DNA of 64,000 nucleotides from Azohydromonas caseinilytica (GCF_012927045.1 NZ_JABBFW010000007.1:186001-250000); one strand, 5' to 3'. Shown: positions 9,337-19,957, counted from the first letter of the stretch. The notes: generated by a model not told the origin, from the letters alone. Numbers and translations are program-made.

Positions 9337-9412
9337 CCGTTCGCCCTGAGCTTGTCGAAGGGCCTGCGGCTTGCTGGGGCTACAGGGCTTCAACAGGCTC
9401 AGCCCGAACGGG
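9337..9412. repeat. Inverted-repeat element, CCGTTCG/CGAACGG family, copy 2
   Basis: Arms CCCGTTCGCCCTGAGCTTG and AGGCTCAGCCCGAACGGG flank a short middle. It fills the cbbX-cbbY gap and, as RNA, could form a long hairpin that modulates expression of downstream cbb genes. Confidence 0.8.
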
Positions 9413-9434
9413 ATGCTTGTGTTCATCAAACGAG

Positions 9435-10358
9435 TCAGGTGTCGGCAGTGGCCGAGGTGGAAAACACCCGGCTGGCCAGCACGTCGGCGGCCTCCAGGGT
9501 GACGAGGTCGTCGGGCTGCAGCGGCGTGTCGCTGTCGAACAGCCGCGTGGCGTGGCGCAGCCGGATGCGGTCCAGCGCGTTGCGGATGGAGCGCGCGTTG
9601 GCAAAGTGCGGCTGCAGCCGGCGCAGCGCGATGTAGCGCGCGAAGGCTTCTTCCGCCTCGTCGTCGAGGCGGTAGTGCAGCTTCTGCAGCATCAGCTGGG
9701 CGATGCGCAGCAGCTCGGCCTCGTCGTAGTCGGGAAAGTCGATGTGGTGCGCGATGCGCGAGGCCATCCCCGGGTTGGAGCCGAAGAAGGTCTGCATGCG
9801 GTCCTTGTAGCCGGCCAGGATCACCACGATGTCCTCGCGCTGGTTCTCCATCACCTGCAGCAGGATCTCGATGGCCTCCTGGCCGTAGTCGCGCTCGTTC
9901 TCCGGGCGGTAGAGGTAGTAGGCCTCGTCGATGAACAGCACGCCGCCCATGGCCTTCTTCAGTACCTCGCGCGTCTTGGGCGCGGTGTGGCCGATGAACT
10001 GGCCCACCAGGTCGTCGCGGGTCACGGCCACGAGGTGGCCCTTGCGCACGTAGCCCAGCTGTTTCAGCACCTCGGCCATGCGCAGCGCCACGGTGGTCTT
10101 GCCGGTGCCGGGGTTGCCGGTGAAGCACATGTGCAGCGAGGGTGGCTGCGAGTTGAGGCCTTGTTGCGCGCGCAGCTTGTCCACCAGCAGCAGCGCGGCG
10201 ATGTCGCGGATGCGGCCCTTCACCGGCGCCAGGCCCACCAGCTCGGCATCGAGCTGCGTGAGCACCGATTTCACGCCGCTGCTCTCGAAGAGCTGGCGCG
10301 GGCTGAGGGCCGCACCAGCCTCCGGGGAGGCGGCCGCTTCGAGCACTTCGGCTTCCAT
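9435..10358 (-). CDS. cbbX: Red-type RuBisCO activase, AAA+ ATPase
   Basis: A 307-residue AAA+ protein that remodels inhibited form IC RuBisCO by pulling the C-terminal tail of CbbL. Walker A is [16 protein letters not shown] (about residue 78), Walker B is [15 protein letters not shown], and the sensor/arginine-finger segments [18 protein letters not shown] and [17 protein letters not shown] follow in CbbX order. The N-terminal 35 residues are family-typical and variable. It starts 15 bases after cbbS, with GGGAGG before the ATG. Presence of CbbX agrees with the long beta-hairpin C-terminus of CbbS next to it. Confidence 0.95.
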   Translation of the reverse strand: MEAEVLEAAASPEAGAALSPRQLFESSGVKSVLTQLDAELVGLAPVKGRIRDIAALLLVDKLRAQQGLNSQPPSLHMCFTGNPGTGKTTVALRMAEVLKQLGYVRKGHLVAVTRDDLVGQFIGHTAPKTREVLKKAMGGVLFIDEAYYLYRPENERDYGQEAIEILLQVMENQREDIVVILAGYKDRMQTFFGSNPGMASRIAHHIDFPDYDEAELLRIAQLMLQKLHYRLDDEAEEAFARYIALRRLQPHFANARSIRNALDRIRLRHATRLFDSDTPLQPDDLVTLEAADVLASRVFSTSATADT

Positions 10359-10373
10359 GGCAGCCTCCCGCGC

Positions 10374-10793
10374 TCAGTAGCGTGCGCCCTCGGGCTTGGC
10401 CTGCGCGGCGTAGCCCTCGATGCGGTAGTGGATCTGCCGGCCCGGCCCTTCGGAGCGCACCAGGCGGAAGCCGGGCTCGTCCTGCGGGCGGTTCACGATG
10501 AAGGACAGCACCACCGATTCGACCCCGTGCGTGGAATCGAAGGCCGTGACGCGGATGTAGTGGTTGGGAAAGGCCTTGCGGCAGTCCTTGATCTCCATGA
10601 GCACGCCGGCCGGGTCCTGCAGGTCGAACATCGGGTTGCCGTGCATCTCCCAGAAGGTGTTGCGGGGATGGGGGTCGTCGGTGTACTCGATGCCGACGGC
10701 CCAGCCTTTGTCGAGGGCGTATTCGACCTGCTTGAGGATCTGCTCGTCGCTGAGGTCGGGCAGGAAGGAGAAGGTGCCTTGGGTCAGACGCAT
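10374..10793 (-). CDS. cbbS: RuBisCO small subunit, form IC
   Basis: The 139-residue small subunit of the L8S8 enzyme. It begins MRLTQGTFSFLPDLSDEQI and contains the core GIEYTDDPHPRNTFWEMHGNP-type segment and the CRKAFPNHYIRVTAFD strand pair. The extra C-terminal part (about residues 100-139, ending in Lys/Glu/Arg/Tyr) is the extension seen in red-type small subunits and absent in green-type ones, which fits the adjacent activase CbbX. The start at 10793 lies 23 bases after cbbL with a GGAG-like site. Confidence 0.96.
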   Translation of the reverse strand: MRLTQGTFSFLPDLSDEQILKQVEYALDKGWAVGIEYTDDPHPRNTFWEMHGNPMFDLQDPAGVLMEIKDCRKAFPNHYIRVTAFDSTHGVESVVLSFIVNRPQDEPGFRLVRSEGPGRQIHYRIEGYAAQAKPEGARY

Positions 10794-10816
10794 GGTGGGG
10801 GCTCCGTTTGCAACGT

Positions 10817-12403
<1,587 letters not shown>

Positions 12404-12410
12404 TCAGTGC

Positions 12411-13364
12411 ATGTCAGCCCTGCGCCATGCCACCTTCAAGCAGCTCGCCGCCCTGCATGCCGTGGCGCGGCTGGGCAGCGTCTCGGCCGCCGCGGCGGAG
12501 CTGCACCTGACGCAGCCGGCGGTGTCGATCCAGATCGGCGCGCTGGAGGCGGCGGCGGGCACGCCGCTGCTGCAGCGCACCGGGCGCGGCATCCGGCTCA
12601 CCGAGGCCGGCACGCTGCTGGCGGGCTATGCCGGGCGCATCCTGGAGCTGTGGCGCGAGGCCGGCGACGAGATGGCGGCGCAGCACGGAGACTTTTCGGG
12701 AACGCTGCGCGTGGGTGCGGTCACCACGGCCGAGTACCTGCTGCCGCCGCTGCTGGTGGCGTTCGCCAACGCGCATCCGAAGGTGAAGGTGAAGCTGCAG
12801 GTGGGCAACCGCGACCAGATCGTGCGCATGCTCGCCGGCCAGGAGGTGGACCTGGCCATCATGGGCCGCCCGCCGGCGGAGCTGAAGACGGTGTCGGCGT
12901 CGTTTGCGCGCCACCCCATGGCCTTCCTGGCGGCGCCGGGGCATGCGCTGATGCAGCAGCGCGGTCTCAACTTGGCACAGTTGCTCGACGCCGAGCTGCT
13001 GGTGCGCGAGCGCGGCTCGGGCACGCGCGCGACGGTGGAAACGCTGTTCAAGGAGGCCGGGCTGCCGCTGCGCATCGGCTCGGAGATGTCGAGCAACGAG
13101 GCCATCAAGCAGCTCGCCGCGGCCGGGCTGGGCGTGGCCTTCCTGTCGCTGCACACCTGCACGCTGGAGATGCAGGCCGGGCTGCTGGCGCTGCTGCCGC
13201 TGCCGGGCAACCCGATCGAGCGCGACTGGTACGTCATGCACCTGGCGGCACGCCAGCTGCCGCAGGTGGCGGCGGCCTTCGAGCGCTTCCTGTGCGAGCA
13301 GGGCCAGGACCTCGTGCGCGCCCAGCTGGAGCGCCGCCCGGCCGCGCCCGCTGTAACGCGCTGA
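12411..13364 (+). CDS. cbbR: LysR-type regulator of the Calvin-cycle operon
   Basis: A 317-residue LysR-family regulator transcribed away from cbbL. Residues 1-65 are the winged helix-turn-helix (QLAALHAVARLGSVSAAAAE, then LTQPAVSIQI), followed by the linker helix and a periplasmic-binding-like effector domain with GTLRVGAVTTAEYLLPPLL and the second lobe RERGSGTRATVE. CbbR proteins sense metabolites such as RuBP, phosphoenolpyruvate or NADPH and activate the cbb operon. The ATG at 12411 directly follows the operator-like sites. It is transcribed towards xoxF, 149 bases downstream, so read-through could link the two pathways. Confidence 0.93.
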   Translation: MSALRHATFKQLAALHAVARLGSVSAAAAELHLTQPAVSIQIGALEAAAGTPLLQRTGRGIRLTEAGTLLAGYAGRILELWREAGDEMAAQHGDFSGTLRVGAVTTAEYLLPPLLVAFANAHPKVKVKLQVGNRDQIVRMLAGQEVDLAIMGRPPAELKTVSASFARHPMAFLAAPGHALMQQRGLNLAQLLDAELLVRERGSGTRATVETLFKEAGLPLRIGSEMSSNEAIKQLAAAGLGVAFLSLHTCTLEMQAGLLALLPLPGNPIERDWYVMHLAARQLPQVAAAFERFLCEQGQDLVRAQLERRPAAPAVTR

Positions 13365-13513
13365 CGCGCGCGCGGAGCGCGACTGTTCAATTTTGACCCT
13401 CACCGCAGGGTCTGCACCTAGTGGTTGGGTGCGCGCCCGCTCACTACAACGCCTGCCTGGGAACCCGTCGAGGACGCCACGGTGTGCCCGCTGACATTCA
13501 CCAGGAGACGACA

Positions 13514-15337
13514 ATGACCATGAGACTGAAGCCCTCCCTTGCTGTGCTGGCCCATGCCTTCGGTGGGCTGATGCTCGCTGCCCCCACCGTGGCCTCGGCC
13601 AACGCCGACGTGGAAAAGAACATCGCCAACCCGCGCAACTGGGCCGTGCAGGCGGGCGACATGTTCAACCAGCGCTACAGCCAGCTCAAGCAGATCAACA
13701 AGGGCAACGTCGGCAAGATGCAGGTGGCGTGGACCTTCTCCACCGGCGTGCTGCGCGGCCACGAGGGCTCGCCGCTGGTGATCGACGGCACGATGTACCT
13801 GCACTCGCCCTTCCCCAACAAGGTCTTCGCCCTCGACCTCGAGACGCAGAAGATCAAGTGGAAGTACGAGCCCAAGCAGGACACCGCCGTGATCGCGCAG
13901 ATGTGCTGCGACACCGTCAACCGCGGCCTGGCCTATGCCGAGGGCAAGGTCTTCCTGCAGCAGGCCGACTCCACGCTGGTGGCGCTGGACGCCAATACCG
14001 GCAAGGTGATCTGGAGCGTCAAGAACGGTGACCCGAAGGTCGGCGCGGTCAACACCAACGCGCCGCACGTCTTCAAGGACAAGGTCATCACCGGCATCTC
14101 CGGCGGCGAGTGGGGCGTGCGCGGCTTCCTGGCCGCCTACGACATCAACACCGGCCGCCAGGTCTGGAAGGCCTACAGCGTCGGCCCCGATGCCGAGATG
14201 CTGATGGACCCCGAGAAGACCATGACCTGGGCCGACGGCGGCCTGAAGCCCGTGGGCAAGGATTCCTCGCTCAAGACCTGGCAGGGCGACCAGTGGAAGA
14301 CCGGCGGCGGCACCACCTGGGGCTGGTACAGCTACGACAAGGCCACCAACATGGTCTATTACGGGACCGGCAACCCCTCCACCTGGAACCCGGCGCAGCG
14401 CCCCGGCGACAACAAGTGGTCCATGACCATCTTCGCGCGCGACCTCGACACCGGCGTGGCCAAGTGGGCCTACCAGATGACGCCTTACGACGAGTGGGAC
14501 TTCGACGGCATCAACGAGATGATCCTGGCCGACATCCCGGTCAAGGGCAAGCAGACCAAGGCGCTGGTGCACTTCGACCGCAACGGCTTTGCCTACACCA
14601 TGGACCGCGTCACCGGCGCGCTGCTGGTGGCCGAGAAATACGACCCCACGGTGAACTGGGCCACGCACGTGGACATGCGCACCGGGCGCCCGCAGGTGGT
14701 CAAGCAGTACTCCACGGCGCAGAACGGGCCTGACGTCAACACCAAGGGCATCTGCCCCGCGGCGCTGGGCACCAAGGACCAGCAGCCCGCCTCCTTCGAC
14801 CCCAACACCAAGCTCTTCTACGTGCCCACCAACCACGTGTGCATGGACTACGAGCCGTTCAAGGTCGAGTACACGGCCGGCCAGCCCTATGTGGGCGCCA
14901 CGCTGTCGATGTACCCCACGCCCAACAGCCACGGCGGCATGGGCAACTACATCACCTGGGACGCCGGCACCGGCAAGATCGTGCAGAGCAAGCCCGAGAA
15001 GTTCTCGGTGTGGAGCGGCGCGCTCAACACCGCCGGCGGCTTGAGCTGCTACGGCACGCTTGAGGGCTACCTGAAGTGCGTCGATGCCAACGACATCTCC
15101 AAGGAGCTGTTCAGGTTCAAGACGCCCTCCGGGATCATCGGCAACGTGTTCACCTACGAGCACAAGGGCAAGCAGTACATGGGCGTGTTCTCGGGCATTG
15201 GCGGCTGGGCCGGCATCGGCATGGCCGCGGGCCTGGAGAAGGCCAACGACGGCCTGGGCGCCGTCGGCGGCTACCGCGAACTGAGCCAGTACACCGAGCT
15301 CGGCGGCTCGCTGACCGTGTTCGCGCTGCCCAACTGA
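13514..15337 (+). CDS. xoxF: Lanthanide-type PQQ methanol dehydrogenase
   Basis: A 607-residue periplasmic quinoprotein that oxidises methanol (and possibly formaldehyde). A signal peptide occupies about residues 1-30 ([13 protein letters not shown]). The beta-propeller has repeated W motifs, the vicinal disulfide CC at 131-132 over PQQ, and metal ligands in GGEWG (Glu 199) and GTGNPS (Asn 287). EWDFDG puts the catalytic Asp at 329 and an extra Asp at 331; MxaF has Ala there, so this is an Ln-dependent XoxF rather than a calcium enzyme. AGGAGAC precedes the ATG. Upstream, TTGACC at 13393 with a 17-base spacer to a poor -10 (ACCTAG) is the only sigma-70-like signal I see. I do not assign an XoxF clade. 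Confidence 0.96.
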   Translation: MTMRLKPSLAVLAHAFGGLMLAAPTVASANADVEKNIANPRNWAVQAGDMFNQRYSQLKQINKGNVGKMQVAWTFSTGVLRGHEGSPLVIDGTMYLHSPFPNKVFALDLETQKIKWKYEPKQDTAVIAQMCCDTVNRGLAYAEGKVFLQQADSTLVALDANTGKVIWSVKNGDPKVGAVNTNAPHVFKDKVITGISGGEWGVRGFLAAYDINTGRQVWKAYSVGPDAEMLMDPEKTMTWADGGLKPVGKDSSLKTWQGDQWKTGGGTTWGWYSYDKATNMVYYGTGNPSTWNPAQRPGDNKWSMTIFARDLDTGVAKWAYQMTPYDEWDFDGINEMILADIPVKGKQTKALVHFDRNGFAYTMDRVTGALLVAEKYDPTVNWATHVDMRTGRPQVVKQYSTAQNGPDVNTKGICPAALGTKDQQPASFDPNTKLFYVPTNHVCMDYEPFKVEYTAGQPYVGATLSMYPTPNSHGGMGNYITWDAGTGKIVQSKPEKFSVWSGALNTAGGLSCYGTLEGYLKCVDANDISKELFRFKTPSGIIGNVFTYEHKGKQYMGVFSGIGGWAGIGMAAGLEKANDGLGAVGGYRELSQYTELGGSLTVFALPN

Positions 15338-15410
15338 GCCGGCTCGCCTTCCATACCAAGCACAAGCAGATCAGCGCCTGAAGCAGGGCGCTGAGCGCGC
15401 GGCGGCAGGC

Positions 15411-15433
15411 GCGTCCCATCCCCCGATGGGCGC
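15411..15433 (+). other. Stem-loop between xoxF and xoxG
   Basis: GCGTCCCATC, a CCCC loop and GATGGGCGC form a 9-bp stem with one bulged base. No T run follows, so it is more likely an mRNA processing or stability element than a terminator. It would help explain different steady-state amounts of XoxF and its cytochrome. Overlapping it, GGGCGCGCCCGTTGC (15428-15442) has sigma-54 spacing (GG-N10-GC) but a poor -24 element. Confidence 0.45.
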
Positions 15434-15481
15434 GCCCGTTGCCCGCGTTTCCTCACCGACGATCGTTGGAGTGAACCTTTC

Positions 15482-15883
15482 ATGAAGTTCCGCAAAACCG
15501 CCCTGACGGCCCTGTCGTGCCTTGCCCTGTTCGGCGTCGCGGTCTACAGCAATGCGCAGGGCAACCAGCTCTACACGGTGGTGGATGGCAACAAGGTCGA
15601 TCCCCAGACCATGAAGGGCTTCCGCACCTGGCGCTCCGCCGCCTGCGACCGCTGCCATGGCCCGAACCAGGAAGGCATGGTCGGCCCCTCGCTCATCGAG
15701 AGCCTCAAGAAGCTCAGCAAGGACGAGTTCACCAAGACCGTGCTGGAAGGCCGCCTCGAAAAGGGCATGCCCTCCTTCGGCAGCAATCCCGCCGTGGCCG
15801 AGAACATCGACCACCTCTACGCCTACCTCAAGGGCCGCTCGGACGGGGCCATCACTTCTGCCCGGGTGCAGGAGATGCCGTGA
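15482..15883 (+). CDS. xoxG: Cytochrome c, electron acceptor of XoxF
   Basis: A 133-residue periplasmic c-type cytochrome. After a signal peptide (about residues 1-25, cleaving near SNAQG) there is one haem-binding CDRCHG motif around residue 55 and a plausible axial Met in LEKGMPSFG near residue 99, the layout of small class I cytochromes. It lies 144 bases after xoxF and overlaps xoxJ by one base, the standard xoxFGJ order, so it should take electrons from XoxF and pass them to the terminal oxidase chain. The mature length is short compared with many cytochrome cL proteins. Confidence 0.9.
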   Translation: MKFRKTALTALSCLALFGVAVYSNAQGNQLYTVVDGNKVDPQTMKGFRTWRSAACDRCHGPNQEGMVGPSLIESLKKLSKDEFTKTVLEGRLEKGMPSFGSNPAVAENIDHLYAYLKGRSDGAITSARVQEMP

Positions 15884-16776
15884 TGAACGCCGCCTTTCCG
15901 CGCTCGCGCCGGCGCGGCTGGAGCGCGGCGCTGTTCCTCGGCGCCCTGGTGGCGGCAGCGCCCGCCGCCGCGCAGGAGGAGCCGCCACGCCAGGCCTTCA
16001 AGGTCTGCCAGGACCCGCACAACCTGCCCTTCTCCAGCGCCCAGGGCAACGGCATCGAGAACCGCATCGCCGAGCTCTTCGCCCGCGACCTCGGCCTGAA
16101 GCTGGAGTACTACAACTTCCCGAATCGCCTGGCCTTCATCCGCAACACGCTGCGCTACAAGCTCCCCGGCGAGGATTGGCGCTGCGACGTGGTGCTGGGG
16201 GTGCCCGAGGGCTTCGACCAGGTGTCGGTGACCAAGCCCTACTACCGCTCGACCTACGCGCTGGTGTTCCCGCGCGGCAAGGCGCTGGACGCGGTGCGCA
16301 CGGGCCAGGACTTCCTCCAGCTCAATCCGGCCGTGCTGAGCAAGCTGCGCATCGGCGTGCACGACCGCTCGCCGGGCTCGCAGTGGCTGGCCAAGCACCA
16401 GCTGGTGGACCGCGCCGTGGTCTACCCGATGATGAGCCCCGACACCGAGCACGATCCCGGCCAGGCCGTGGAGCAGGACCTCGCGGCCGGGCGCATCGAC
16501 GCGGCGATCCTGTGGGGACCGATGGCCGGCTTCGCCGCCAAGCGCCAGGGCGCGGCCAACCTCGTGGTGGTGCCGCTGGCCTCCGAGCCGGGCGTGCGCT
16601 TCGACTACGCCATGGCCATGGGCGTGCGCTACGGCGAGCCGCAGTGGAAGGGCCAGATCGAGGGCCTGATCGAGCGCCACCGCCCCGCCATCCAGGCCAT
16701 CCTGCGCGAGTACGGCGTGCCGCTGGTGGAGCAGCAGCCGGCGGGCGCCGGCGGCCGTCCCGCGCCCAAGGACTGA
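15883..16776 (+). CDS. xoxJ: Periplasmic binding-type protein of the methanol dehydrogenase system
   Basis: A 297-residue exported solute-binding-fold protein, the MxaJ/XoxJ homologue thought to assist maturation or activation of the dehydrogenase. A signal peptide ends near residue 30 (APAAAAQEE). The mature part begins with FKVCQDPHNLPFSSAQGNGIEN, highly typical of the family, and continues with a two-lobe fold (RIGVHDRSPGSQWLAKH, AAILWGPMAGFAAKRQG). A second Cys (WRCDVVLG) may pair with the first. The ATG overlaps the TGA of xoxG (TGATGA), implying coupling. Confidence 0.92.
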   Translation: MNAAFPRSRRRGWSAALFLGALVAAAPAAAQEEPPRQAFKVCQDPHNLPFSSAQGNGIENRIAELFARDLGLKLEYYNFPNRLAFIRNTLRYKLPGEDWRCDVVLGVPEGFDQVSVTKPYYRSTYALVFPRGKALDAVRTGQDFLQLNPAVLSKLRIGVHDRSPGSQWLAKHQLVDRAVVYPMMSPDTEHDPGQAVEQDLAAGRIDAAILWGPMAGFAAKRQGAANLVVVPLASEPGVRFDYAMAMGVRYGEPQWKGQIEGLIERHRPAIQAILREYGVPLVEQQPAGAGGRPAPKD

Positions 16777-16780
16777 CATC

Positions 16781-17854
16781 GTGGCGCACCGGCTTTCGCC
16801 GCGGCATCGCAGCCTCATGGGCTCGGCCCTGCTGGCGGCCTGCCTGGTCAGCAGTAACAGCGCGCATGCGGAGTTCGACCGCCGCTCGCTGATCCTGCTG
16901 GGCCGCAGCGTGATGCGCGTCGAGGCCGAGGGCGAGAACGGCCGGCTGCAGCTGGGCTCGGGCGTGGTCATCGCCCGGGAGCGCGTGGTCACCAACTGCC
17001 ATGTCACGCGCAACGCCCGCAACATCTCGGTGGTGCAGGCCGGCACGCGCTGGTCGGTGCAGGCGCAGTCGCTGGATGCCGAGCGCGACCTGTGCGTGCT
17101 GCAGGTGCCGGGCTTGCCCAACGCGCCGGTGCCGCTGGGGCGCGCCGCCTCGCTGCGCGAGGGCCACGAGCTGGCCGCGCTGGGCTACACCGGCGGCCCG
17201 GCCCTGCAGATCAGCGGCGGCAGCGTCGTGGCGCTGCACCACTGGAGCGGCAACGTCGTGATCCAGTGCAGCAACGGCTTCACCTCCGGCGCCAGCGGCG
17301 GCGGGCTGTTCGATCGCGACGGCCGCCTGGTGGGCATCCTCACCTTCCGCCTGCCCGGCGGCCGTACCCACTACTACGCCGTGCCCGCCGAATGGCTGCT
17401 CGACGAGGCGCTGGAGCAGCGCATGCGCTTTGCCGAGGTGCGCCCGCACAACGGCGAGAGCTTCTGGCAGCGGCCGACGCCTGCGCAGCCGCTGTTCCTG
17501 CAGGCGGCCACGCTGGAGCGCGCCGGCCAGTGGCAGGAGCTGCTGCAGCTGGCCGAGCGCTGGGCCCGCGACGATGCCACCGACGCCGAGCCGCTGTACC
17601 TGCGCGCCCTGGCCTACGCCCAGCTCGGCCGCGACGCCGCCGCGGTGCAGAGCTGGCAGCGCAGCCTGGACGTGGACCCGAACTACAGCCGCAGCTGGGC
17701 GGCCCTGGCCCAGCTCTACCACCGCAACGGGCAGGCGACCCGGGCACAGCAGGCCATCGAATCCCTCACCGCGCTCAATCCCGGGCTGGCACTGGAAGTG
17801 TCGGACCGCTTGCGCGCCGAACCTTCCGAACCGCAGGAATCCACACGCCAATGA
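16781..17854 (+). CDS. Exported trypsin-like serine protease with C-terminal TPRs
   Basis: A 357-residue protein: signal peptide (about 1-30, ending SSNSAHA), a trypsin/DegP-like domain, then tetratricopeptide repeats (about 240-345). The catalytic triad is visible as NCHVT (His), ERDLCVL (Asp) and GASGGGLF (Ser), with the oxyanion Gly in place. The TPR part includes RALAYAQLGRDAAAVQSWQR and AALAQLYHRNGQATRAQQAIE. It starts with GTG 4 bases after xoxJ, with AAGGA upstream, and its stop overlaps the next gene, so it belongs to the xox operon. A role in quality control or maturation of the periplasmic dehydrogenase is inference; no mxa-operon gene I know is this fusion. An internal ATG at 16817 is an alternative start but would clip the signal peptide. 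Confidence 0.8.
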   Translation: MAHRLSPRHRSLMGSALLAACLVSSNSAHAEFDRRSLILLGRSVMRVEAEGENGRLQLGSGVVIARERVVTNCHVTRNARNISVVQAGTRWSVQAQSLDAERDLCVLQVPGLPNAPVPLGRAASLREGHELAALGYTGGPALQISGGSVVALHHWSGNVVIQCSNGFTSGASGGGLFDRDGRLVGILTFRLPGGRTHYYAVPAEWLLDEALEQRMRFAEVRPHNGESFWQRPTPAQPLFLQAATLERAGQWQELLQLAERWARDDATDAEPLYLRALAYAQLGRDAAAVQSWQRSLDVDPNYSRSWAALAQLYHRNGQATRAQQAIESLTALNPGLALEVSDRLRAEPSEPQESTRQ

Positions 17855-18582
17855 GCTTTTCAACCGCACGCCGCTGCACCGGTGCCGCTGCGCTGGCCGC
17901 CGCCCTGCTGGGCGGGCTGCCGGTCCAGGCCGCCGAGGAGGCCCCGCGCGTGGCCGGCAGCGGCGCCATCTCGGCCGCCGAACAGCAGATCTTCATGGCG
18001 CCGCACCTGCGTGGCCTGCGTTCCGGCACCGTGCTGCGCTATGCCTTCGTGCATGGCGGCTCCATGGAGACCGGCTACCAGGGGCCGCTGGAGCTGCAGC
18101 TGCGCGCCGGCGCCGATGGCCGCTGCTGCGACGCCGGTGCCACATCCTTTCCCGAAGCGCAGGGGCCGCGCCCGCTGCCGACGGTCGAAGGCGCCAGCTC
18201 GAACCCCGTGATCCTCTATTTCCTGGAGCACGACCTGCGCGAGATGCAGCGCCTCACGCGCGGGCAGATGAACCATTTCCGCCGCCGCATCCGCCTGGCC
18301 CTGGCCGAGGATGCACGCAGCGACGACGTCCGCGTGCGCTACCAGGGCCGCGAGCTGAGCGCGCAGCGGCTGCAGGTCAGCCCCTACCTCGACGACCCGA
18401 TGCGCTCCCGCTTCGAGCAGTACGCCGCCAAGCGCTACGAGTTCGTGCTGGCCGACGTGCCCGGCGGCGTGGTGCAGCTGCGCACGCAGCTGCCCGCCGG
18501 CCAGCCCGGCGCCCAGCCGCTGCTCGAAGAAACCCTGACCCTCGAAGGCGCCGAAGTGAGCGCCGCGACTGCGAAACCATGA
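17851..18582 (+). CDS. Exported protein of unknown function, xox operon
   Basis: A 243-residue protein with a signal peptide (about residues 1-28, ending PVQAA). I do not recognise a domain. The mature protein has a beta-rich first half (GTVLRYAFVHGGSMETGYQG), a CC pair (GRCCDAG), a helical middle (LREMQRLTRGQMNHFRRRI) and a C-terminal YEFVLADVPGGVVQLR segment. ATGA overlaps join it to the protease upstream and to the next gene downstream. Strict coupling with xoxFGJ suggests a role in methanol dehydrogenase assembly or activity; nothing in the sequence gives a reaction. Confidence 0.7.
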   Translation: MSFSTARRCTGAAALAAALLGGLPVQAAEEAPRVAGSGAISAAEQQIFMAPHLRGLRSGTVLRYAFVHGGSMETGYQGPLELQLRAGADGRCCDAGATSFPEAQGPRPLPTVEGASSNPVILYFLEHDLREMQRLTRGQMNHFRRRIRLALAEDARSDDVRVRYQGRELSAQRLQVSPYLDDPMRSRFEQYAAKRYEFVLADVPGGVVQLRTQLPAGQPGAQPLLEETLTLEGAEVSAATAKP

Positions 18583-18965
18583 CCCTTTCCTTCGTCCGCC
18601 TGACCCGCTTCCTGCGCCGTGCCGCCCCGCCCGCGCTGCTGGCCCTCGCCAGTCCCTGGGCTGCCGCGCACGACTACCCGACTGCGGCGCGCGTGGAATA
18701 CGTGCAGGCCTGCATGCGCGACCACCCCGGCAGCTACTACGAGATGCTCAACAAGTGCTCGTGCGTGCTCGACCGCCTGGCCAGCGATATTCCCTTTGAC
18801 GACTTCGTCACCATGAGCACCGCCACCAACGCCAACAGCATCGGCGGCGAGCGTGGCAACACCATCCGCGACACCGAGCCGTTGCAGAAGCAGATCCGCG
18901 AGTTCCGCAAGCTGCAGGCGGCGGCGCGGGAGGGCTGCTTCATCAGGAGCCAGGCCGCGCGATAG
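18579..18965 (+). CDS. Small exported Cys-containing protein, xox operon
   Basis: A 128-residue protein with a signal peptide (about 1-31, ending PWAAAHD). The mature part is helical and carries four conserved-looking Cys: VQACMRDH, NKCSCVLDRLA (a CxC) and EGCFI near the end. The pattern YVQACM...KCSCVLD...GGERG...EGCF is one I associate, from memory, with uncharacterised proteins beside quinoprotein alcohol dehydrogenases; a database search is needed to confirm. It overlaps the preceding gene by ATGA and is the last gene of the xox unit. Four Cys could bind a metal or form two disulfides. Confidence 0.7.
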   Translation: MTLSFVRLTRFLRRAAPPALLALASPWAAAHDYPTAARVEYVQACMRDHPGSYYEMLNKCSCVLDRLASDIPFDDFVTMSTATNANSIGGERGNTIRDTEPLQKQIREFRKLQAAAREGCFIRSQAAR

Positions 18966-19157
18966 ATGGAATACGGGGCGCCCTGCTCCAGGGCGAGCCC
19001 CAAGCGTTGCAAATCAGCTCAGGATGTGTTGCGGCACGGCGCTGCCGCCGTGAGCTTCGATATCGACTTGCTGCGATATTCCAAATTCCACCGGATATTT
19101 GAGCTGCGGTAGGTTCTCCACGGCGAATACGGGTTCGAAAACCAAGTCCGATCCGTA
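18966..19157. other. Non-coding junction, start of AT-richer islet
   Basis: Between the convergent xox operon and the small minus-strand gene. Base composition falls sharply here. I see a short CGCCCT/AGGGCG inverted repeat near 18980 without a T run, and no gene I can support. Confidence 0.4.
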
Positions 19158-19445
19158 TCACACCACCCCGTATTTGGCCAGCAAGCCCAGCCCGGTTTTT
19201 ACAAGCCCCATGAGTTCTTGGAGGCTTCGGTCCTGCTTGATGGCCTCGTCGATGTCACCCAGGATCTTTCTCAGTTCTTCGTCCGACAGGACCGGAGCGG
19301 ATGTCTGTGCCTCCAGGAATTCTCTGCTGATCACGACGTGAGTGAACGGGTTGTCCGGGCTCTGCAAGGTTTCAGCGGCCGCCACGTCGGCTATCAGGTT
19401 CTGGAAACTGACTGCGATCTTTTTCTTCAGATCATGTTCATCCAT
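19158..19445 (-). CDS. Small protein of unknown function
   Basis: A 95-residue, Lys-rich, cytoplasmic-looking protein starting MDEHDLKKKIAVSFQNLIAD. It is mostly helical, with acidic/basic alternation (SDEELRKILGDIDEAIKQD) and a hydrophobic C-terminus (LMGLVKTGLGLLAKYGVV) that could pair with a membrane or partner. The ATG at 19445 is preceded by GGAG; a longer TTG start at 19475 is possible but overlaps the upstream gene. It follows a lipoprotein gene in the same direction. Codon use is visibly less GC-biased than the neighbours, suggesting recent acquisition. No function assigned. Confidence 0.6.
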   Translation of the reverse strand: MDEHDLKKKIAVSFQNLIADVAAAETLQSPDNPFTHVVISREFLEAQTSAPVLSDEELRKILGDIDEAIKQDRSLQELMGLVKTGLGLLAKYGVV

Positions 19446-19471
19446 TTTGCGCTCCTTCGGGATGGTGGTGA

Positions 19472-19957
19472 TCAATTTCCTTTCTTGCTTTTTTCTTCGT
19501 CTATTTTGCTGAGGTCCGCGTCGATCTGCGTCAGCAACGTGGAAAAATCGCCGGCGGTAAATTTGTCCGACGCGGAATACTGCATCACCTTGGCATGGAG
19601 CGCCTTGAGAATTTCCAGGTTTCGGCTGTTCAGGTATCGGTCTCTTGCCAAGTTGGCTTGCGCCACCAGTGTGGCGCGTTGCTGGGTTCTTTGTGTTTCC
19701 AGGCGGTTGATGTCTGCGGCGGTCATTTTCTTGCCTGACAGTTCCAGCTTTTCTATCTCATACCTGAAGATATCAGCCAGCCGCCCGTCAATCATTTTGA
19801 CAAGTTCGGCGTGATACATGTTCACCGAGTTTTTGTAATCGGCTTCGACGGCGTTGATGGCCGCTGCTTCTTTTTCCAGGGCGATATTCACGGACGCAGG
19901 CATGGAGGAGCAGCCCGTGACAAGTGCCATCGCGCAAACCACGATTGCTTTATTCAT
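19472..19957 (-). CDS. Predicted lipoprotein of unknown function
   Basis: A 161-residue protein with a lipoprotein signal (MNKAIVVCAMALVTGCSS; lipobox VTGC, Cys at residue 16). The rest is a long charged helix, probably coiled coil (EKEAAAINAVEADYKNSVNM, then INRLETQRTQQRATLVAQAN), ending in a Lys-rich tail (DEEKSKKGN). I recognise no domain. It starts with ATG at 19957 after a GGAGAAAA site and precedes the small gene at 19158-19445, likely in one operon. Composition is AT-rich against this genome, consistent with horizontal transfer. Confidence 0.65.
   Translation of the reverse strand: MNKAIVVCAMALVTGCSSMPASVNIALEKEAAAINAVEADYKNSVNMYHAELVKMIDGRLADIFRYEIEKLELSGKKMTAADINRLETQRTQQRATLVAQANLARDRYLNSRNLEILKALHAKVMQYSASDKFTAGDFSTLLTQIDADLSKIDEEKSKKGN

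Noticed and set aside
18943-19161. A 72-codon minus-strand frame at the end of the xox operon
   Set aside because: Overlaps the Cys-containing gene antisense and shows no domain or start signal.
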